A stretch of 64,000 bases of DNA from Prevotella sp. HUN102 (GTDB taxonomy: Bacteria; Bacteroidota; Bacteroidia; Bacteroidales; Bacteroidaceae). The notes beneath the pieces were generated by a model. That model was not told where the DNA came from. It saw only the letters and a program-made list of their open reading frames with translations, and ran no database searches. The first letter of the stretch is position 1, and each line of letters opens with the position of its first letter. The position numbers were made by a program, and so were the translations under genes. This document shows, piece by piece, positions 9,464 to 18,310 of this stretch. The stretch covers positions 1,860,001-1,924,000 of the forward strand of contig NZ_JIAF01000004.1 of the NCBI RefSeq assembly GCF_000688375.1, in the 5' to 3' direction.

Positions 9464-9495
9464 TTTGGCACATAAAAAAGAATGTGCTATCTTTG
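9464..9495 (+). promoter_or_regulatory. Promoter of candidate ncRNA
   Basis: TTTG at 9464-9467 and TATCTTTG at 9488-9495 are 20 bp apart, a near-ideal Bacteroidota promoter. It begins 10 bp after the lpdA stop and drives a segment with no credible ORF. Confidence 0.75.
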
Positions 9496-9499
9496 CACG

Positions 9500-9768
9500 C
9501 AGAAAGGACAAACAACAGTCGTATCGATTCGATCGGGATAGTCATCAAATAAATAAGAAAACCGAGATGACTTCTCTTGTTGATGGCGGGCCACATAAAG
9601 CGCATTTAAGCGACTAAGCCGTAAAGGCCAGTGGATTACAAAAACGGAGAGCTCTCTTATCATTGATACTCGGACTTTTCATCACATCATCGATACGACT
9701 TTTCCATTTCCTCTCTTTTGAGGGGGCACGAAGGCGAGGCTCCAATGAGAACCTCGCCTTTATTTTAT
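9500..9768 (+). ncRNA. Candidate structured non-coding RNA, about 265 nt
   Basis: A strong promoter (9464-9495) and a strong terminator (9731-9768) bound a segment without a credible reading frame. A perfect 12-bp long-range stem (9517-9528, AGTCGTATCGAT, with 9689-9700) closes a 184-nt domain. Inside it AGTCATC (9539-9545) pairs with GATGACT (9565-9571), and GAGAGCTCTC near 9647 is self-complementary. I do not recognise the family. A 184-nt closed domain is compatible in size with a 6S-like RNA, but I cannot show the central bubble. No FMN, TPP, cobalamin, SRP, tmRNA or RNase P consensus is visible. It could instead be a leader for ribE, but the terminator lies before that gene. Confidence 0.6.
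9731..9768 (+). terminator. Rho-independent terminator of the ncRNA
   Basis: AAGGCGAGG (9731-9739) pairs with CCTCGCCTT (9752-9760), followed by TATTTTATT. Confidence 0.8.
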
Positions 9769-9819
9769 TAATCCAAATAAACCCGAAAGTTCATATTCAA
9801 TAAAAACTGATTTTAAATT

Positions 9820-10425
9820 ATGTTCTCAGGCATTGTAGAAGAAATGGCACAGGTAATAGCCATTGAACGTTATCAAGAAAATATTGACTTCACGCTCAAA
9901 TGTTCATTTACCAATGAACTGAAGATAGACCAGAGCATTGCGCACAATGGAGTTTGTCTTACCGTCGTTCGTCTTACAGATGATACATATACGGTTACGG
10001 CAATGAAGGAAACCTTAGACAGGTCGAACCTCGGTCTGCTTAAAGTTGGAGACCGTGTAAACGTAGAACGTTCAATGATTATGAACGGACGTTTGGACGG
10101 ACACATCGTGCAGGGACACGTTGATGAAACTGCAAAGTGCAAGGCGATAGAAAATGCCGACGGAAGCACCTACTTCACATTTGAATATGAGCAAAACGCA
10201 GAAATGGCACGCCGTGGTTATTTCACGGTAGACAAGGGATCCGTTACCATCAATGGTGTATCGCTTACCGTCTGCGAACCAACCGACAACACTTTCAAGG
10301 TGGCTATCATCCCTTATACACGCGAAAATACAAACTTTGCAGACATTCAGGTCGGTTCGGTAGTCAATATCGAGTTTGACATTCTTGGCAAATATATTGC
10401 AAGACTAAACAGTTTTCAGAAGTAA
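9820..10425 (+). CDS. ribE: Riboflavin synthase, alpha subunit
   Basis: The enzyme dismutates two 6,7-dimethyl-8-ribityllumazines into riboflavin and 5-amino-6-ribitylaminouracil. The 201 residues comprise two lumazine-binding barrels: MFSGIVEEMAQV...HNGVCLTV...ERSMIMNGRLDGHIVQGHVDETA and then VTINGVSLTV...NIEFDILGKYIARL. MFSGI at the N-terminus is diagnostic. It follows the candidate ncRNA and its terminator, and no FMN riboswitch consensus lies in front. It converges with gph across a shared bidirectional terminator. Confidence 0.96.
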   Translation: MFSGIVEEMAQVIAIERYQENIDFTLKCSFTNELKIDQSIAHNGVCLTVVRLTDDTYTVTAMKETLDRSNLGLLKVGDRVNVERSMIMNGRLDGHIVQGHVDETAKCKAIENADGSTYFTFEYEQNAEMARRGYFTVDKGSVTINGVSLTVCEPTDNTFKVAIIPYTRENTNFADIQVGSVVNIEFDILGKYIARLNSFQK

Positions 10426-10480
10426 AGCTGAAAAAATGGAATTACAGACAAATTGAATCAAGACACAGAATCATAAAAAC

Positions 10481-10524
10481 AATACGCCCTCGTTTGCTAT
10501 TTTGCAGGCGAGGGCGTATTGTTT
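10481..10524. terminator. Bidirectional terminator between ribE and gph
   Basis: A perfect 12-bp stem (10481-10492 AATACGCCCTCG with 10509-10520) sits between convergent genes, with T/A-rich flanks on both sides. Confidence 0.8.
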
Positions 10525-11170
10525 AGCTGTCAGGCAGCAATTCTTTTGGTTCTTCTATGAAAAGATTACCACCATTTTCTATCAAGAAATCCTTATTCCG
10601 AAATCCCCACAATACACTTGCACACGGCAATCCGCTGTTCCGTGCAGTCATTATATCCACGTCGCTATCACCAATATAGACAGCTCCCTCCTTGGAAACA
10701 CCCAGTTGTCTAAGTGCCTCTATTACTGTATCAGGTGCAGGTTTCTTGTTGATATCCTCACGTTCGCCGATAGCCACCTCAATAGTATCGGGGAAAAAAT
10801 GGCGTGCCAAATCCTGTGTCGCAGCATAGAACTTGTTGCTCACGATTGCTATGTTCTTTCCCCTGTTCTTCAGTTCTGCCAATACTTCAGGAATGCCGTC
10901 ATACGGTTTTGTTGTATCAAGATTATGTTCCAGATAATGCTGACGGAAAGCAGCATAGGTCCGCTCGAAAAGCGGGTTCTCCAGACCGTCCGGAACAGCT
11001 CTTTCCATCAGTTTCTTCACTCCATTTCCCACAAACTGCCTTACCTCATCAATGGTTCTTTCGGGCATTCCCGATGATTTTAGTGCATAGTTCGTGCTCG
11101 CTGCAAGGTCGTTCAGCGTGTCGAGCAGCGTGCCGTCAAGGTCAAATATATAAGTTTCAAACTCCTTCAT
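10523..11170 (-). CDS. gph: HAD-family phosphatase, phosphoglycolate phosphatase-like
   Basis: A 215-residue HAD-superfamily hydrolase. The nucleophile motif is FDLDGTLLDT (about residues 9-18), motif II is IVSNK, motif III is KPAPD with an upstream lysine, and motif IV is YIGDSDVDIMTA. A helical cap (residues 19-90) has the Gph/PGP subclass layout, including FVGNGVKKLMERA. Phosphoglycolate is the likely substrate, although the HAD cap subclass cannot be assigned with certainty. It is monocistronic and convergent with ribE. Confidence 0.85.
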   Translation of the reverse strand: MKEFETYIFDLDGTLLDTLNDLAASTNYALKSSGMPERTIDEVRQFVGNGVKKLMERAVPDGLENPLFERTYAAFRQHYLEHNLDTTKPYDGIPEVLAELKNRGKNIAIVSNKFYAATQDLARHFFPDTIEVAIGEREDINKKPAPDTVIEALRQLGVSKEGAVYIGDSDVDIMTARNSGLPCASVLWGFRNKDFLIENGGNLFIEEPKELLPDS

Positions 11171-11291
11171 CGTTATAATTTTCGTGCAAAATTACCTATT
11201 ATAAATCAGACAAAAGCCAACAAGTGTATTAAAAATAGAAAAAATAGAGAGCATTTACGAATGAACGAAGAAAGTTCTTTGATTAAATGTG

Positions 11292-11299
11292 TATCTTTG
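11292..11299 (+). promoter_or_regulatory. -7 promoter box of mltG
   Basis: TATCTTTG lies 27 bp before the mltG ATG; no clear -33 box is seen. Confidence 0.5.
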
Positions 11300-11326
11300 C
11301 ACACTGTTTTATAGAAAAAAATTCCA

Positions 11327-12361
11327 ATGGCAAAATCAAAGCGTAAAGCAAAAAAAGGCAAGGCACTGAAAATAGCAGCCGGTGCAGCAGTTCTGCTCGC
11401 AGCAGTAGCCTACTATTTCCTTTTCACGGCAATGTCAAAAACAGGTGAAAAACATTATATATTTATCGACGACAACGATAATATAGACTCCGTTTACACC
11501 AAGCTCGAAAAAGTTTCAACCTCCCACAGTTTATGGGCATTCAGGCAAATGGAACGCTTAACCTCTTACGCAGACAAGATTCGCACCGGCCGCTATCAGA
11601 TAGGAAACGAAGGTGCGTTGCAAACTTTCAGACATTTGCGAAACGGCTATCAGGCACCGGTAAATATCACCATTAAATCCGTAAGAACAATAAACGACCT
11701 TGCCAAGGAAATTGACAACAAACTGATGTTCTCAAAAGCCGACCTACTCAATGCCCTTACCTCAAAGGAAACTTGCAAGAAGTACGGATTCACGCCTGAA
11801 ACCATCATCTCAATGTTCATTCCCAATACCTATGAATTCTATTGGAACACCTCCATAGACAAGTTTATGGATAAGATGGCAGAAGAATACAAGAAGTTTT
11901 GGACTTTCGAGCGTGTTCAGAAAGCAAAGAGTGCAGGTTTCCAACAGTCGGAAGTAGTTACGCTCGCAAGCATCGTAGACGAGGAAACAGACAGCGAGGG
12001 CGAAATGCCGATGATTGCCGGTATGTATATCAACCGACTGCATCAGGACATGCTGCTGCAAGCCGACCCGACCGTAAAGTTCGCCACCAAGAACTTTGAA
12101 GCGCATCGCATCTACCACAAATGGCTATCCTACGACAGTCCCTACAACACCTACAAATACAAGGGCTTGCCTCCGGGGCCAATCCGTATCCCCTGCATAG
12201 CAGCAATCGATGCCGTGCTCGATTATGTTCATCACGATTATGTATATATGTGTGCAAAAGAAGATTTCAGCGGCACCCACAACTTTGCAAAAACATACGA
12301 GGAACATTTGAAGAATGCCGAAAAATATGCGAAGGCGTTGAACGAAAGAGGTATCCAATAA
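11327..12361 (+). CDS. mltG: Endolytic murein transglycosylase MltG (YceG-like)
   Basis: MltG cleaves nascent glycan strands at the inner membrane and so limits strand length. A lysine-rich N-terminus (1-15) is followed by one membrane segment (about 16-35), then a LysM-like/YceG domain with IPNTYEFYWNTS, LASIVDEETDSEGEM, INRLHQDMLLQADPTV and GLPPGPIRIPCIAAIDAVL. The 344-residue length is typical for the phylum. The motif reads ASIVDEET (D218, E219, E220) where E. coli has ASIVEKET; whether this moves the catalytic acid needs an alignment. A strong terminator follows. Confidence 0.93.
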   Translation: MAKSKRKAKKGKALKIAAGAAVLLAAVAYYFLFTAMSKTGEKHYIFIDDNDNIDSVYTKLEKVSTSHSLWAFRQMERLTSYADKIRTGRYQIGNEGALQTFRHLRNGYQAPVNITIKSVRTINDLAKEIDNKLMFSKADLLNALTSKETCKKYGFTPETIISMFIPNTYEFYWNTSIDKFMDKMAEEYKKFWTFERVQKAKSAGFQQSEVVTLASIVDEETDSEGEMPMIAGMYINRLHQDMLLQADPTVKFATKNFEAHRIYHKWLSYDSPYNTYKYKGLPPGPIRIPCIAAIDAVLDYVHHDYVYMCAKEDFSGTHNFAKTYEEHLKNAEKYAKALNERGIQ

Positions 12362-12459
12362 ATCCTATTACGCATATTCAGCTATTCAAATAATTGTTCG
12401 ATTTTTCCAGAACTGAACAAGGCTGTATTGCATTCCTCACTTGCTGAATTAAATTTACA

Positions 12460-12506
12460 AAAGTGCGTCTAAAATCCCTACGAGAATTTTAGACGCACTT
12501 TCATTT
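12460..12506 (+). terminator. Terminator of mltG
   Basis: A perfect 16-bp stem (12460-12475 with 12486-12501) with a 10-nt loop, then TCATTTTA. Confidence 0.85.
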
Positions 12507-12672
12507 TAGAAATTCCCTGTTTTTCAGATTATCGATAAACAACTAACAGCCAGACACTTTTCATTTTTTACAAAAAACGAAACAAGAAATACTCTCCCAT
12601 TCTTCGCATAAACAGAAGAAAAAAAGCCATTAATCAGCTAAAATAATTGACTAAATCCGAAATTCAGCCTTC

Positions 12673-12754
12673 AATACTGCGGAAAGTGAAATGCAACCTT
12701 CGCAAGAATGCAATCTGTTCTTCGCACATTTGGATTCCATTTTTCGCACTTTTG
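12673..12754. repeat. 22-bp-period repeat cluster A
   Basis: Four 16-bp units start at 12673 (degenerate), 12695, 12717 and 12739, exactly 22 bp apart with 6-bp spacers. Unit cores carry CTTCGCA or its reverse. A lone related unit (ATTCTTCGCATAAACA) lies at 12599-12614. The cluster occupies the 785-bp gap between mltG and the LysR gene, which otherwise holds only the terminator and an AT-rich stretch. Confidence 0.8.
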
Positions 12755-13062
12755 ACTTCTTAAAAACCGAAAAACAAGGCTTAAAACTCTCTTTCAATGA
12801 ACTTAGAAGTACGATTCTTAGTAATGAGATATTACAGAAATCAGGCAAATACACCTCATCATCACAAATTCATTGTTTGAAATTTCGACAAAAAAGATAT
12901 ATAAAAGACTAACTGTCAATACCTATTTAAGCTATATTTATTACTTATTATAATGTCTGTACCAATTACTCTGCCATTGTTTACCCATCGTATAGGTTCA
13001 TAAACCAGTTTTTTCTGCATATAGGATTAATCAGGCACCAATACAAACTTGCAGCAATTATT

Positions 13063-13094
13063 TTTGTACACCTTGTTTAAAATTATTACCTTTG
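13063..13094 (+). promoter_or_regulatory. Promoter of the LysR gene
   Basis: TTTG (13063-13066) and TACCTTTG (13087-13094) are 20 bp apart, 51 bp before the ATG. Confidence 0.7.
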
Positions 13095-13145
13095 TGGAAT
13101 ACAAGAACATAAACAGACCAAAACAAAAACCCATTAAAGCAAACT

Positions 13146-14038
13146 ATGATAGACATAAGACTAAAAGTTTTTCAGAATGTGGCACGCAACTTGAGCTTTT
13201 CGCAGGCTTCAAGAATACTGTATATCAGCCAACCTGCCGTGAGCAAGCATATAGCTGAACTGGAAAAAGAGTTCAGCACACGATTGTTCGACCGTCTCGG
13301 CAACAAAATTCAGCTCACAAGAGCCGGCGAACTGCTGCTCGACCACACCGAACGCATTATAAAAGCCTACGAACTGATGCAGTTCGAGATGAATGCGTTG
13401 CAACAGAACATCACAGGGCAGTTGCGAATAGGAGCCAGTACCACCATTTCGCAATACATTCTTCCGGAAATTCTGGCATCGTTTCTATCAGCCTACCCCA
13501 ATCTGCACGTGAATATGATTTCAGGCAACTCGCACGAGATTGAAGAACAACTGAAGGCAGGACGCATAGACATAGGTTTGGTGGAAGGAGTCAGCAGACA
13601 GCCCGAATTGAGATATACCCGATTTATGAAAGACGAACTGGTCGCCATCGTCTCAAGCAGGAATCCACTGGCTGAAAAGGACGAGATTTCCATCAATGAA
13701 CTTCGCACATTACCTTGGTTATGCGTGAGTATGGTTCGGGAACACTCGATGTGATAGAACAGCATCTTAACGAAAAAAACATCAGATTGTCCGACCTCAA
13801 CATCATCTTGAATTTTGGAACAACCGAAGGTATCAAGCATTTTGTTTCTCGCTCTAACGTTATGGGTATCATATCTATACGCGCAGTAAGTAAAGAAATA
13901 CTTGATGGAGAATTCAAGGTAATTGATATCAGGGATTTACCCATCAACAGATACTTGAACATAGTGGAGAAACAAGGTAAAAGCACCGGTCTTCAATCAA
14001 TGTTCAGCGAACATATAACGAAAAATTATAGATTATAG
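13146..14038 (+). pseudogene. LysR-family transcriptional regulator, split by one frameshift
   Basis: Frame one (13146 to a stop at 13754) gives the winged helix-turn-helix (FQNVARNLSFSQASRILYISQPAVSKHIAELE, residues 8-40) and most of the effector domain, ending ELRTLP then nonsense. The next frame resumes with LVMREYGSGTLDVIEQ and runs to 14038. One missing T at about 13713-13717 (CCTTGG where CCTTTGG would restore frame) explains the break. The joined protein would be about 297 residues, normal for LysR. It lies directly upstream of a YeiH-type exporter in the same orientation, the arrangement of yeiE and yeiH in E. coli, so it probably controls that gene. A sequencing error is possible. 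Confidence 0.85.
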
Positions 14039-14072
14039 CAAATCTGTATAACCATAAACAGTTATTTCTTCT

Positions 14073-14080
14073 TACCTTTG
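14073..14080 (+). promoter_or_regulatory. -7 promoter box of the yeiH-like gene
   Basis: TACCTTTG lies 31 bp before the ATG at 14111 and 73 bp before the ATG at 14153; it rules out the in-frame TTG at 14078 as a start. Confidence 0.55.
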
Positions 14081-14152
14081 CAGTACTTATCGTCAGAGAG
14101 AAACGCTTTGATGCAAACCGACAACTGGAAACAAAAAGAAGAAATAACAACT

Positions 14153-15184
14153 ATGAAACTATCCAACGAGAAGAGCAGTATGCTCCAAGGCATTCTGCTG
14201 ATGGCACTATTTGCCTTTACGGCATTCTACATCGGCGAAATGAATATAATGAAAACCATTTCATTCTCGCCAATGATTATCGGCATTATCTTAGGTATGA
14301 TTTATGCTAATACGCTCCGGAGCACGCTGCCGGAGACGTGGACGCCGGGCATTGTATTCACTTCAAAGCGCATTTTGCGACTGGGCATCATTCTTTACGG
14401 CTTCAAACTTACCTTTCAGGACGTTATGGCAGTCGGGCTGCCGGCTATTATCATTGATGCAATCGTAGTAATCGTAACGATATTCTTCGGCGTTTTCATC
14501 GGAAAGCTCCTGAAAATGGACCGGAGCATAGCTCTTCTTACCTCGTGCGGAGCGGCTATCTGTGGCGCGGCAGCCGTAATGGGCGTTGATGGTGCCATCC
14601 GCTCGAAACCTTACAAAACGGCAGTTGCCGTGGCAACGGTGGTTATCTTCGGCACATTGTCAATGTTTCTCTACCCTGTTCTTTACCGTGCGGGAATCTT
14701 TGATTTGCCTGCCGACCAGATGGGAATCTTTACCGGCTCAACCGTTCACGAGGTAGCCCACGTTGTTGGTGCAGGCAATGCAATGGGATCAGCCATCAGC
14801 GACAATGCAATTATCGTAAAGATGATTCGTGTGATGATGCTTGTTCCCGTACTGCTGATAATCGCCTTTTTCGTGGCAAAGGATGCTGTGTCGGCAGATG
14901 AGAGTGGACAGAAACGCAAGATTCAGATACCTTGGTTCGCTATTCTGTTCCTTCTCGTCATTTGTTTCAACAGCCTGAATATATTGCCTATTCCGGCAGT
15001 TGAATTTATTAAAACACTTGACACCTTCCTCCTGACAATGGCAATGACGGCATTGGGCGCAGAAACAAGTTTTGAGAAATTCAAGAAAGCCGGCTTCAAG
15101 CCCTTCCTGTTGGCAGCCATCATCTATTGCTGGCTGATAGGAGGAGGATATTGTCTCGCACGGTTCGTAGTCCCACTGATTTAA
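14153..15184 (+). CDS. YeiH/UPF0324 family membrane exporter
   Basis: A polytopic membrane protein of 343 residues with about 9-10 hydrophobic helices. Family signatures are FSPMIIGIILGMIYANTL, LTSCGAAICGAAAVMGVD, VAVATVVIFGTLSMFLYP and GSTVHEVAHVVGAG. YeiH proteins are described as putative sulfate or sulfur-compound exporters, with biochemistry limited. The ATG at 14153 begins MKLSNEKSSMLQG and is preceded by GAAGAAATAACAA; an in-frame ATG at 14111 would add 14 residues. The broken LysR gene upstream is the likely regulator, so expression may be altered if the frameshift is genuine. Confidence 0.85.
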   Translation: MKLSNEKSSMLQGILLMALFAFTAFYIGEMNIMKTISFSPMIIGIILGMIYANTLRSTLPETWTPGIVFTSKRILRLGIILYGFKLTFQDVMAVGLPAIIIDAIVVIVTIFFGVFIGKLLKMDRSIALLTSCGAAICGAAAVMGVDGAIRSKPYKTAVAVATVVIFGTLSMFLYPVLYRAGIFDLPADQMGIFTGSTVHEVAHVVGAGNAMGSAISDNAIIVKMIRVMMLVPVLLIIAFFVAKDAVSADESGQKRKIQIPWFAILFLLVICFNSLNILPIPAVEFIKTLDTFLLTMAMTALGAETSFEKFKKAGFKPFLLAAIIYCWLIGGGYCLARFVVPLI

Positions 15185-15275
15185 TCCGAAAAAGAAAACC
15201 TAACAATATGGCAATAGCAACTTAATTCTTTACTGCCAATAGCGGTAAATAATGTTTTGTAATTAAACTAATCTC

Positions 15276-15318
15276 GAACGAGGTATACGTGTGAATGATT
15301 CAAGCGTGTACCTCGTTC
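15276..15318 (+). terminator. Hairpin after the yeiH-like gene
   Basis: GAACGAGGTATACG (15276-15289) pairs with CGTGTACCTCGTTC (15305-15318), nearly perfectly. The tail AAGATATATTTG is only moderately T-rich. Confidence 0.5.
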
Positions 15319-15424
15319 AAGATATATTTGCATATTGGCAAGAGATTGGCAGAAGCAGCTTAATAATTGCTCCAAATATCTGCAAATAAATTTTAAGAAC
15401 CTCCGAAAAACATTTCTTTTTCCG

Positions 15425-15432
15425 TATCTTTG
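15425..15432 (+). promoter_or_regulatory. -7 promoter box of the DUF389 gene
   Basis: TATCTTTG, 24 bp before the ATG at 15457. Confidence 0.5.
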
Positions 15433-15456
15433 TAGGTATATATCAATTATGAAATA

Positions 15457-16815
15457 ATGAACAATACGGATTTAACTATCTGGCAGCAGATAAAGAAATA
15501 TTTTGATATGTCGCGCGATCAGGAACGCGAATCAGCTATCATCCAAAGCATTACGTCGAATATTTCCTTTACGGGTGCCAATCTCTGGATTCTAATTTTT
15601 GCCATTTTTCTGGCCTCATTGGGATTGAACGTGAACTCTACGGCCGTAATTATCGGTGCGATGCTCATATCGCCACTGATGGGTCCGATATTGGGAATCG
15701 GACTGGCAATCGGTATCAACGACCTCCCATTGCTGAAACGGTCGGGCAAGAATCTGTTTATTGCAACGGCAATCAGTATCACTACTGCCACTATCTACTT
15801 TGTACTGTCACCCTATCAGGGAGTACAGTCTGAATTATTGGCGCGTACATCGCCCAACATATATGATGTTCTGATTGCGCTCTTCGGTGGTGCTGCGGGA
15901 ATTACGGCACATTGCGCAAAGGACAAAGGCAACGTTCTGCCGGGTGTTGCCATTGCAACAGCCCTGATGCCACCACTGTGTACAGCCGGATACGGTATTG
16001 CAAACGGCAATCTGGCGTTCTTTGCAGGTGCATTCTTTCTTTATTTCATTAATACGGTATTTATCACTGTTGCAACATTCATCGGTGTCCGGCTGATGAA
16101 ATTCAGACACAAGGAATTTACTGACCCACAACGGCGTAAGGTTGTGCTGAGAACGATTGCCGCTATCGTGATTCTAACAATGATTCCTGCGGGAATTATG
16201 ACTGTTAAGATTACCCGTGAAAGTCTTTTCAACAGACAACTGGGAATTTACAGCCACGATAATCTGACGTGGAAAGGAACACAAATCGTATCACAGAACA
16301 TAGTAAATGACACTACGCTCCGAATTGTAGCAGTAGGAAATATGATAACTGACGAACAGATAGCCAAAGCACAACAGGAAATGAGCAAGTTCAGCAGACT
16401 GAAAGGTATTCATTTGGAAGTCATACAAGGTATGGGTACAGATAGTCTGTTGGCACTCAGAACAGAAATGGGTAATCAAATTTCCACATCGAATAATAAT
16501 GTGGAAATCATTCAACAGCAAACAGTTGAGTTGGCACAGTTGCAGAAGAACTTAAATAAATACGTAAAGTACGAACAGGCAGGTTCGCTGCTGAAGCCAG
16601 AGATGCAAACGCTCTATCCCGAAGTACGTTCATTAACGCTCACGGCAGCAACTGAAGTGCCGACAGACACGTTGCAACCACGCAAATACGTGTTGGCGGT
16701 TGTCAAGGTTGTGAACAGTTTCAGACAAACAGATGCCGAACGTAAACGGATGACGGAATGGCTGAAAGCGCGCGTGAGTGCAGACAGTCTGGTCTTGATA
16801 ACAAGAAGAGAATAA
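15457..16815 (+). CDS. DUF389 family membrane protein
   Basis: A 452-residue protein matching the DUF389 (TIGR00341/TIGR00271) family. Six or so membrane helices lie in residues 40-260, with signatures STAVIIGAMLISPLMGPILGIG, AHCAKDKGNVLPGVAIATALMPPLCTAGYG and NTVFITVATFIGVRL. The C-terminal 190 residues are soluble with a coiled-coil-like stretch (about 345-375). The function of the family is unknown; its conserved loops look transporter-like, but no substrate can be assigned. It has its own promoter, and nhaA follows 36 bp after its stop, so the two may be cotranscribed. Confidence 0.85.
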   Translation: MNNTDLTIWQQIKKYFDMSRDQERESAIIQSITSNISFTGANLWILIFAIFLASLGLNVNSTAVIIGAMLISPLMGPILGIGLAIGINDLPLLKRSGKNLFIATAISITTATIYFVLSPYQGVQSELLARTSPNIYDVLIALFGGAAGITAHCAKDKGNVLPGVAIATALMPPLCTAGYGIANGNLAFFAGAFFLYFINTVFITVATFIGVRLMKFRHKEFTDPQRRKVVLRTIAAIVILTMIPAGIMTVKITRESLFNRQLGIYSHDNLTWKGTQIVSQNIVNDTTLRIVAVGNMITDEQIAKAQQEMSKFSRLKGIHLEVIQGMGTDSLLALRTEMGNQISTSNNNVEIIQQQTVELAQLQKNLNKYVKYEQAGSLLKPEMQTLYPEVRSLTLTAATEVPTDTLQPRKYVLAVVKVVNSFRQTDAERKRMTEWLKARVSADSLVLITRRE

Positions 16816-16851
16816 CCTCTTCGCCATCAACCGTTCAATTAAACAAATTAT

Positions 16852-18183
16852 ATGATAAAGAATTATCAACAGAAACTAAACCAAAGGGTAATTATACCCA
16901 CTCAACAGTTTATGAAACAGGAAAAGTCGGGAGGAATGGTTCTGGCTATTTCTGTTGTCATAGCATTGATATTGGCAAATTCGCCTATTCGAGAGCAGTA
17001 TTTTAAATTTTTCGAGCAGCATTTCGGTTTCGTATATAACTATGAACCATTCTTCAACTTCAGTCTTGGGCACTGGATTAACGATGGATTGATGTCGATG
17101 TTCTTCTTTGTTGTCGGCCTGGAACTGAAACGTGAGTTTATTGGTGGGGAACTTCGGGATATAAGAAAGGTAACGCTGCCTGTTGGTGCGGCAATTTTCG
17201 GAATGATAGTACCGTCGCTCATTTACCTTGCATTCAATGCTGGAACACCATCGGCGCACGGATGGGGGATACCAATGGCTACGGATATAGCTTTTGCATT
17301 GGCGATACTATATCTGTTGGGCGATAAAGTGCCATTAACGGCAAAAGTATTCCTCACAACTCTCGCAATCGTAGACGATCTTGGGTCAGTGCTCATCATC
17401 GCTTTGTTCTACACTTCCAACATATCTTTCACAAGCATTGCCATCGGTGTGGCTTTCTTGCTGCTGATGTTCATCGGCAACAAGATGGGCGTAAAGAATG
17501 TTTGGTTCTACGGTATCATCGGTATTGTTGGAGTTTGGACGGCCTTTCTTATGTCAGGAGTACACGCAACTATCTCGGCCGTACTTGCAGCTTTTATGAT
17601 TCCGGCTGATTCAAGAATCAACGAGGGGGTATTCGTGGCTCGTGCAAAGCGACAACTCAAATTGTTTGAGGAAGCTGATATGAACGACGTGATAACATTG
17701 GAAACAGAACAGCTTGAAATTCTCTCGAAAGTGAAGGACGAAACGAGGAACGCTATCCCCCCACTCCAACGCCTCGAACACAGTCTGCATCCCTTTGTAT
17801 CTTTCATTGTTATGCCTGTCTTCGCATTGGCAAACGCAGGCGTGGCTTTTGTAGATATGGACTTGGCACAAATCTTCTCCAACTACGTGGCAATTGGAGT
17901 TATGCTTGGTTTGCTGATAGGAAAACCATTGGGCATAATGCTTTCTGTCTGGCTGTTGCTGAAGCTGAAATTGGGGCATCTTTCGCGTTCAATGACGTGG
18001 CGAAGACTTTTAGGAATAGGTTTTCTGGCAGGCATAGGATTTACAATGTCTATGTTCGTAACTGCATTGGCTTTCAATGATTCTGTCAATATAGTTCAGG
18101 CAAAGGTAGGAATCTTTGCAGCCTCGTTCCTTAGTGGTGTAATTGGCTATCTATTGCTGAAATCAGATAGAAGAAAACTATAA
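16852..18183 (+). CDS. nhaA: Na+/H+ antiporter NhaA
   Basis: NhaA exchanges internal Na+ for external protons and supports pH and salt tolerance. The 443-residue, 12-helix protein has GLELKREFIGGELRD, PMATDIAFALAILYLLG and the ion-binding Asp pair D175-D176 in LAIVDDLGSV. The C-terminal helices include GIGFTMSMFVTALAF. It is slightly longer than E. coli NhaA because of a cytoplasmic insertion at about residues 255-305 (rich in Glu and Lys), common in this phylum. It follows the DUF389 gene by 36 bp. Confidence 0.96.
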   Translation: MIKNYQQKLNQRVIIPTQQFMKQEKSGGMVLAISVVIALILANSPIREQYFKFFEQHFGFVYNYEPFFNFSLGHWINDGLMSMFFFVVGLELKREFIGGELRDIRKVTLPVGAAIFGMIVPSLIYLAFNAGTPSAHGWGIPMATDIAFALAILYLLGDKVPLTAKVFLTTLAIVDDLGSVLIIALFYTSNISFTSIAIGVAFLLLMFIGNKMGVKNVWFYGIIGIVGVWTAFLMSGVHATISAVLAAFMIPADSRINEGVFVARAKRQLKLFEEADMNDVITLETEQLEILSKVKDETRNAIPPLQRLEHSLHPFVSFIVMPVFALANAGVAFVDMDLAQIFSNYVAIGVMLGLLIGKPLGIMLSVWLLLKLKLGHLSRSMTWRRLLGIGFLAGIGFTMSMFVTALAFNDSVNIVQAKVGIFAASFLSGVIGYLLLKSDRRKL

Positions 18184-18253
18184 TCTTCATAGATTGATTC
18201 CATTCAGCAAATGGCTGAAAGAGCTTTTATAGAGTCTAAATCAGAATAAAACA

Positions 18254-18292
18254 AAACAGGAACATATCACTAAAGATATGTTCCTGTTTCGT
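18254..18292. terminator. Bidirectional terminator between nhaA and prs
   Basis: AAACAGGAACATAT (18254-18267) pairs perfectly with 18276-18289 between convergent genes. Confidence 0.8.
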
Positions 18293-18310
18293 AAATACAG
18301 TATAAAAAGA

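Noticed and set aside
9517..9700. Retron msr-msd
   Set aside because: The 12-bp closing stem resembles a1/a2 repeats, but there is no reverse transcriptase gene nearby and the strong promoter and terminator fit a free RNA.
9500..9819. FMN riboswitch upstream of ribE
   Set aside because: None of the conserved RFN element segments are visible, and the RNA terminates before ribE.
14078..14152. Earlier start of the YeiH-type gene at a TTG
   Set aside because: The TTG is part of the -7 promoter box TACCTTTG.
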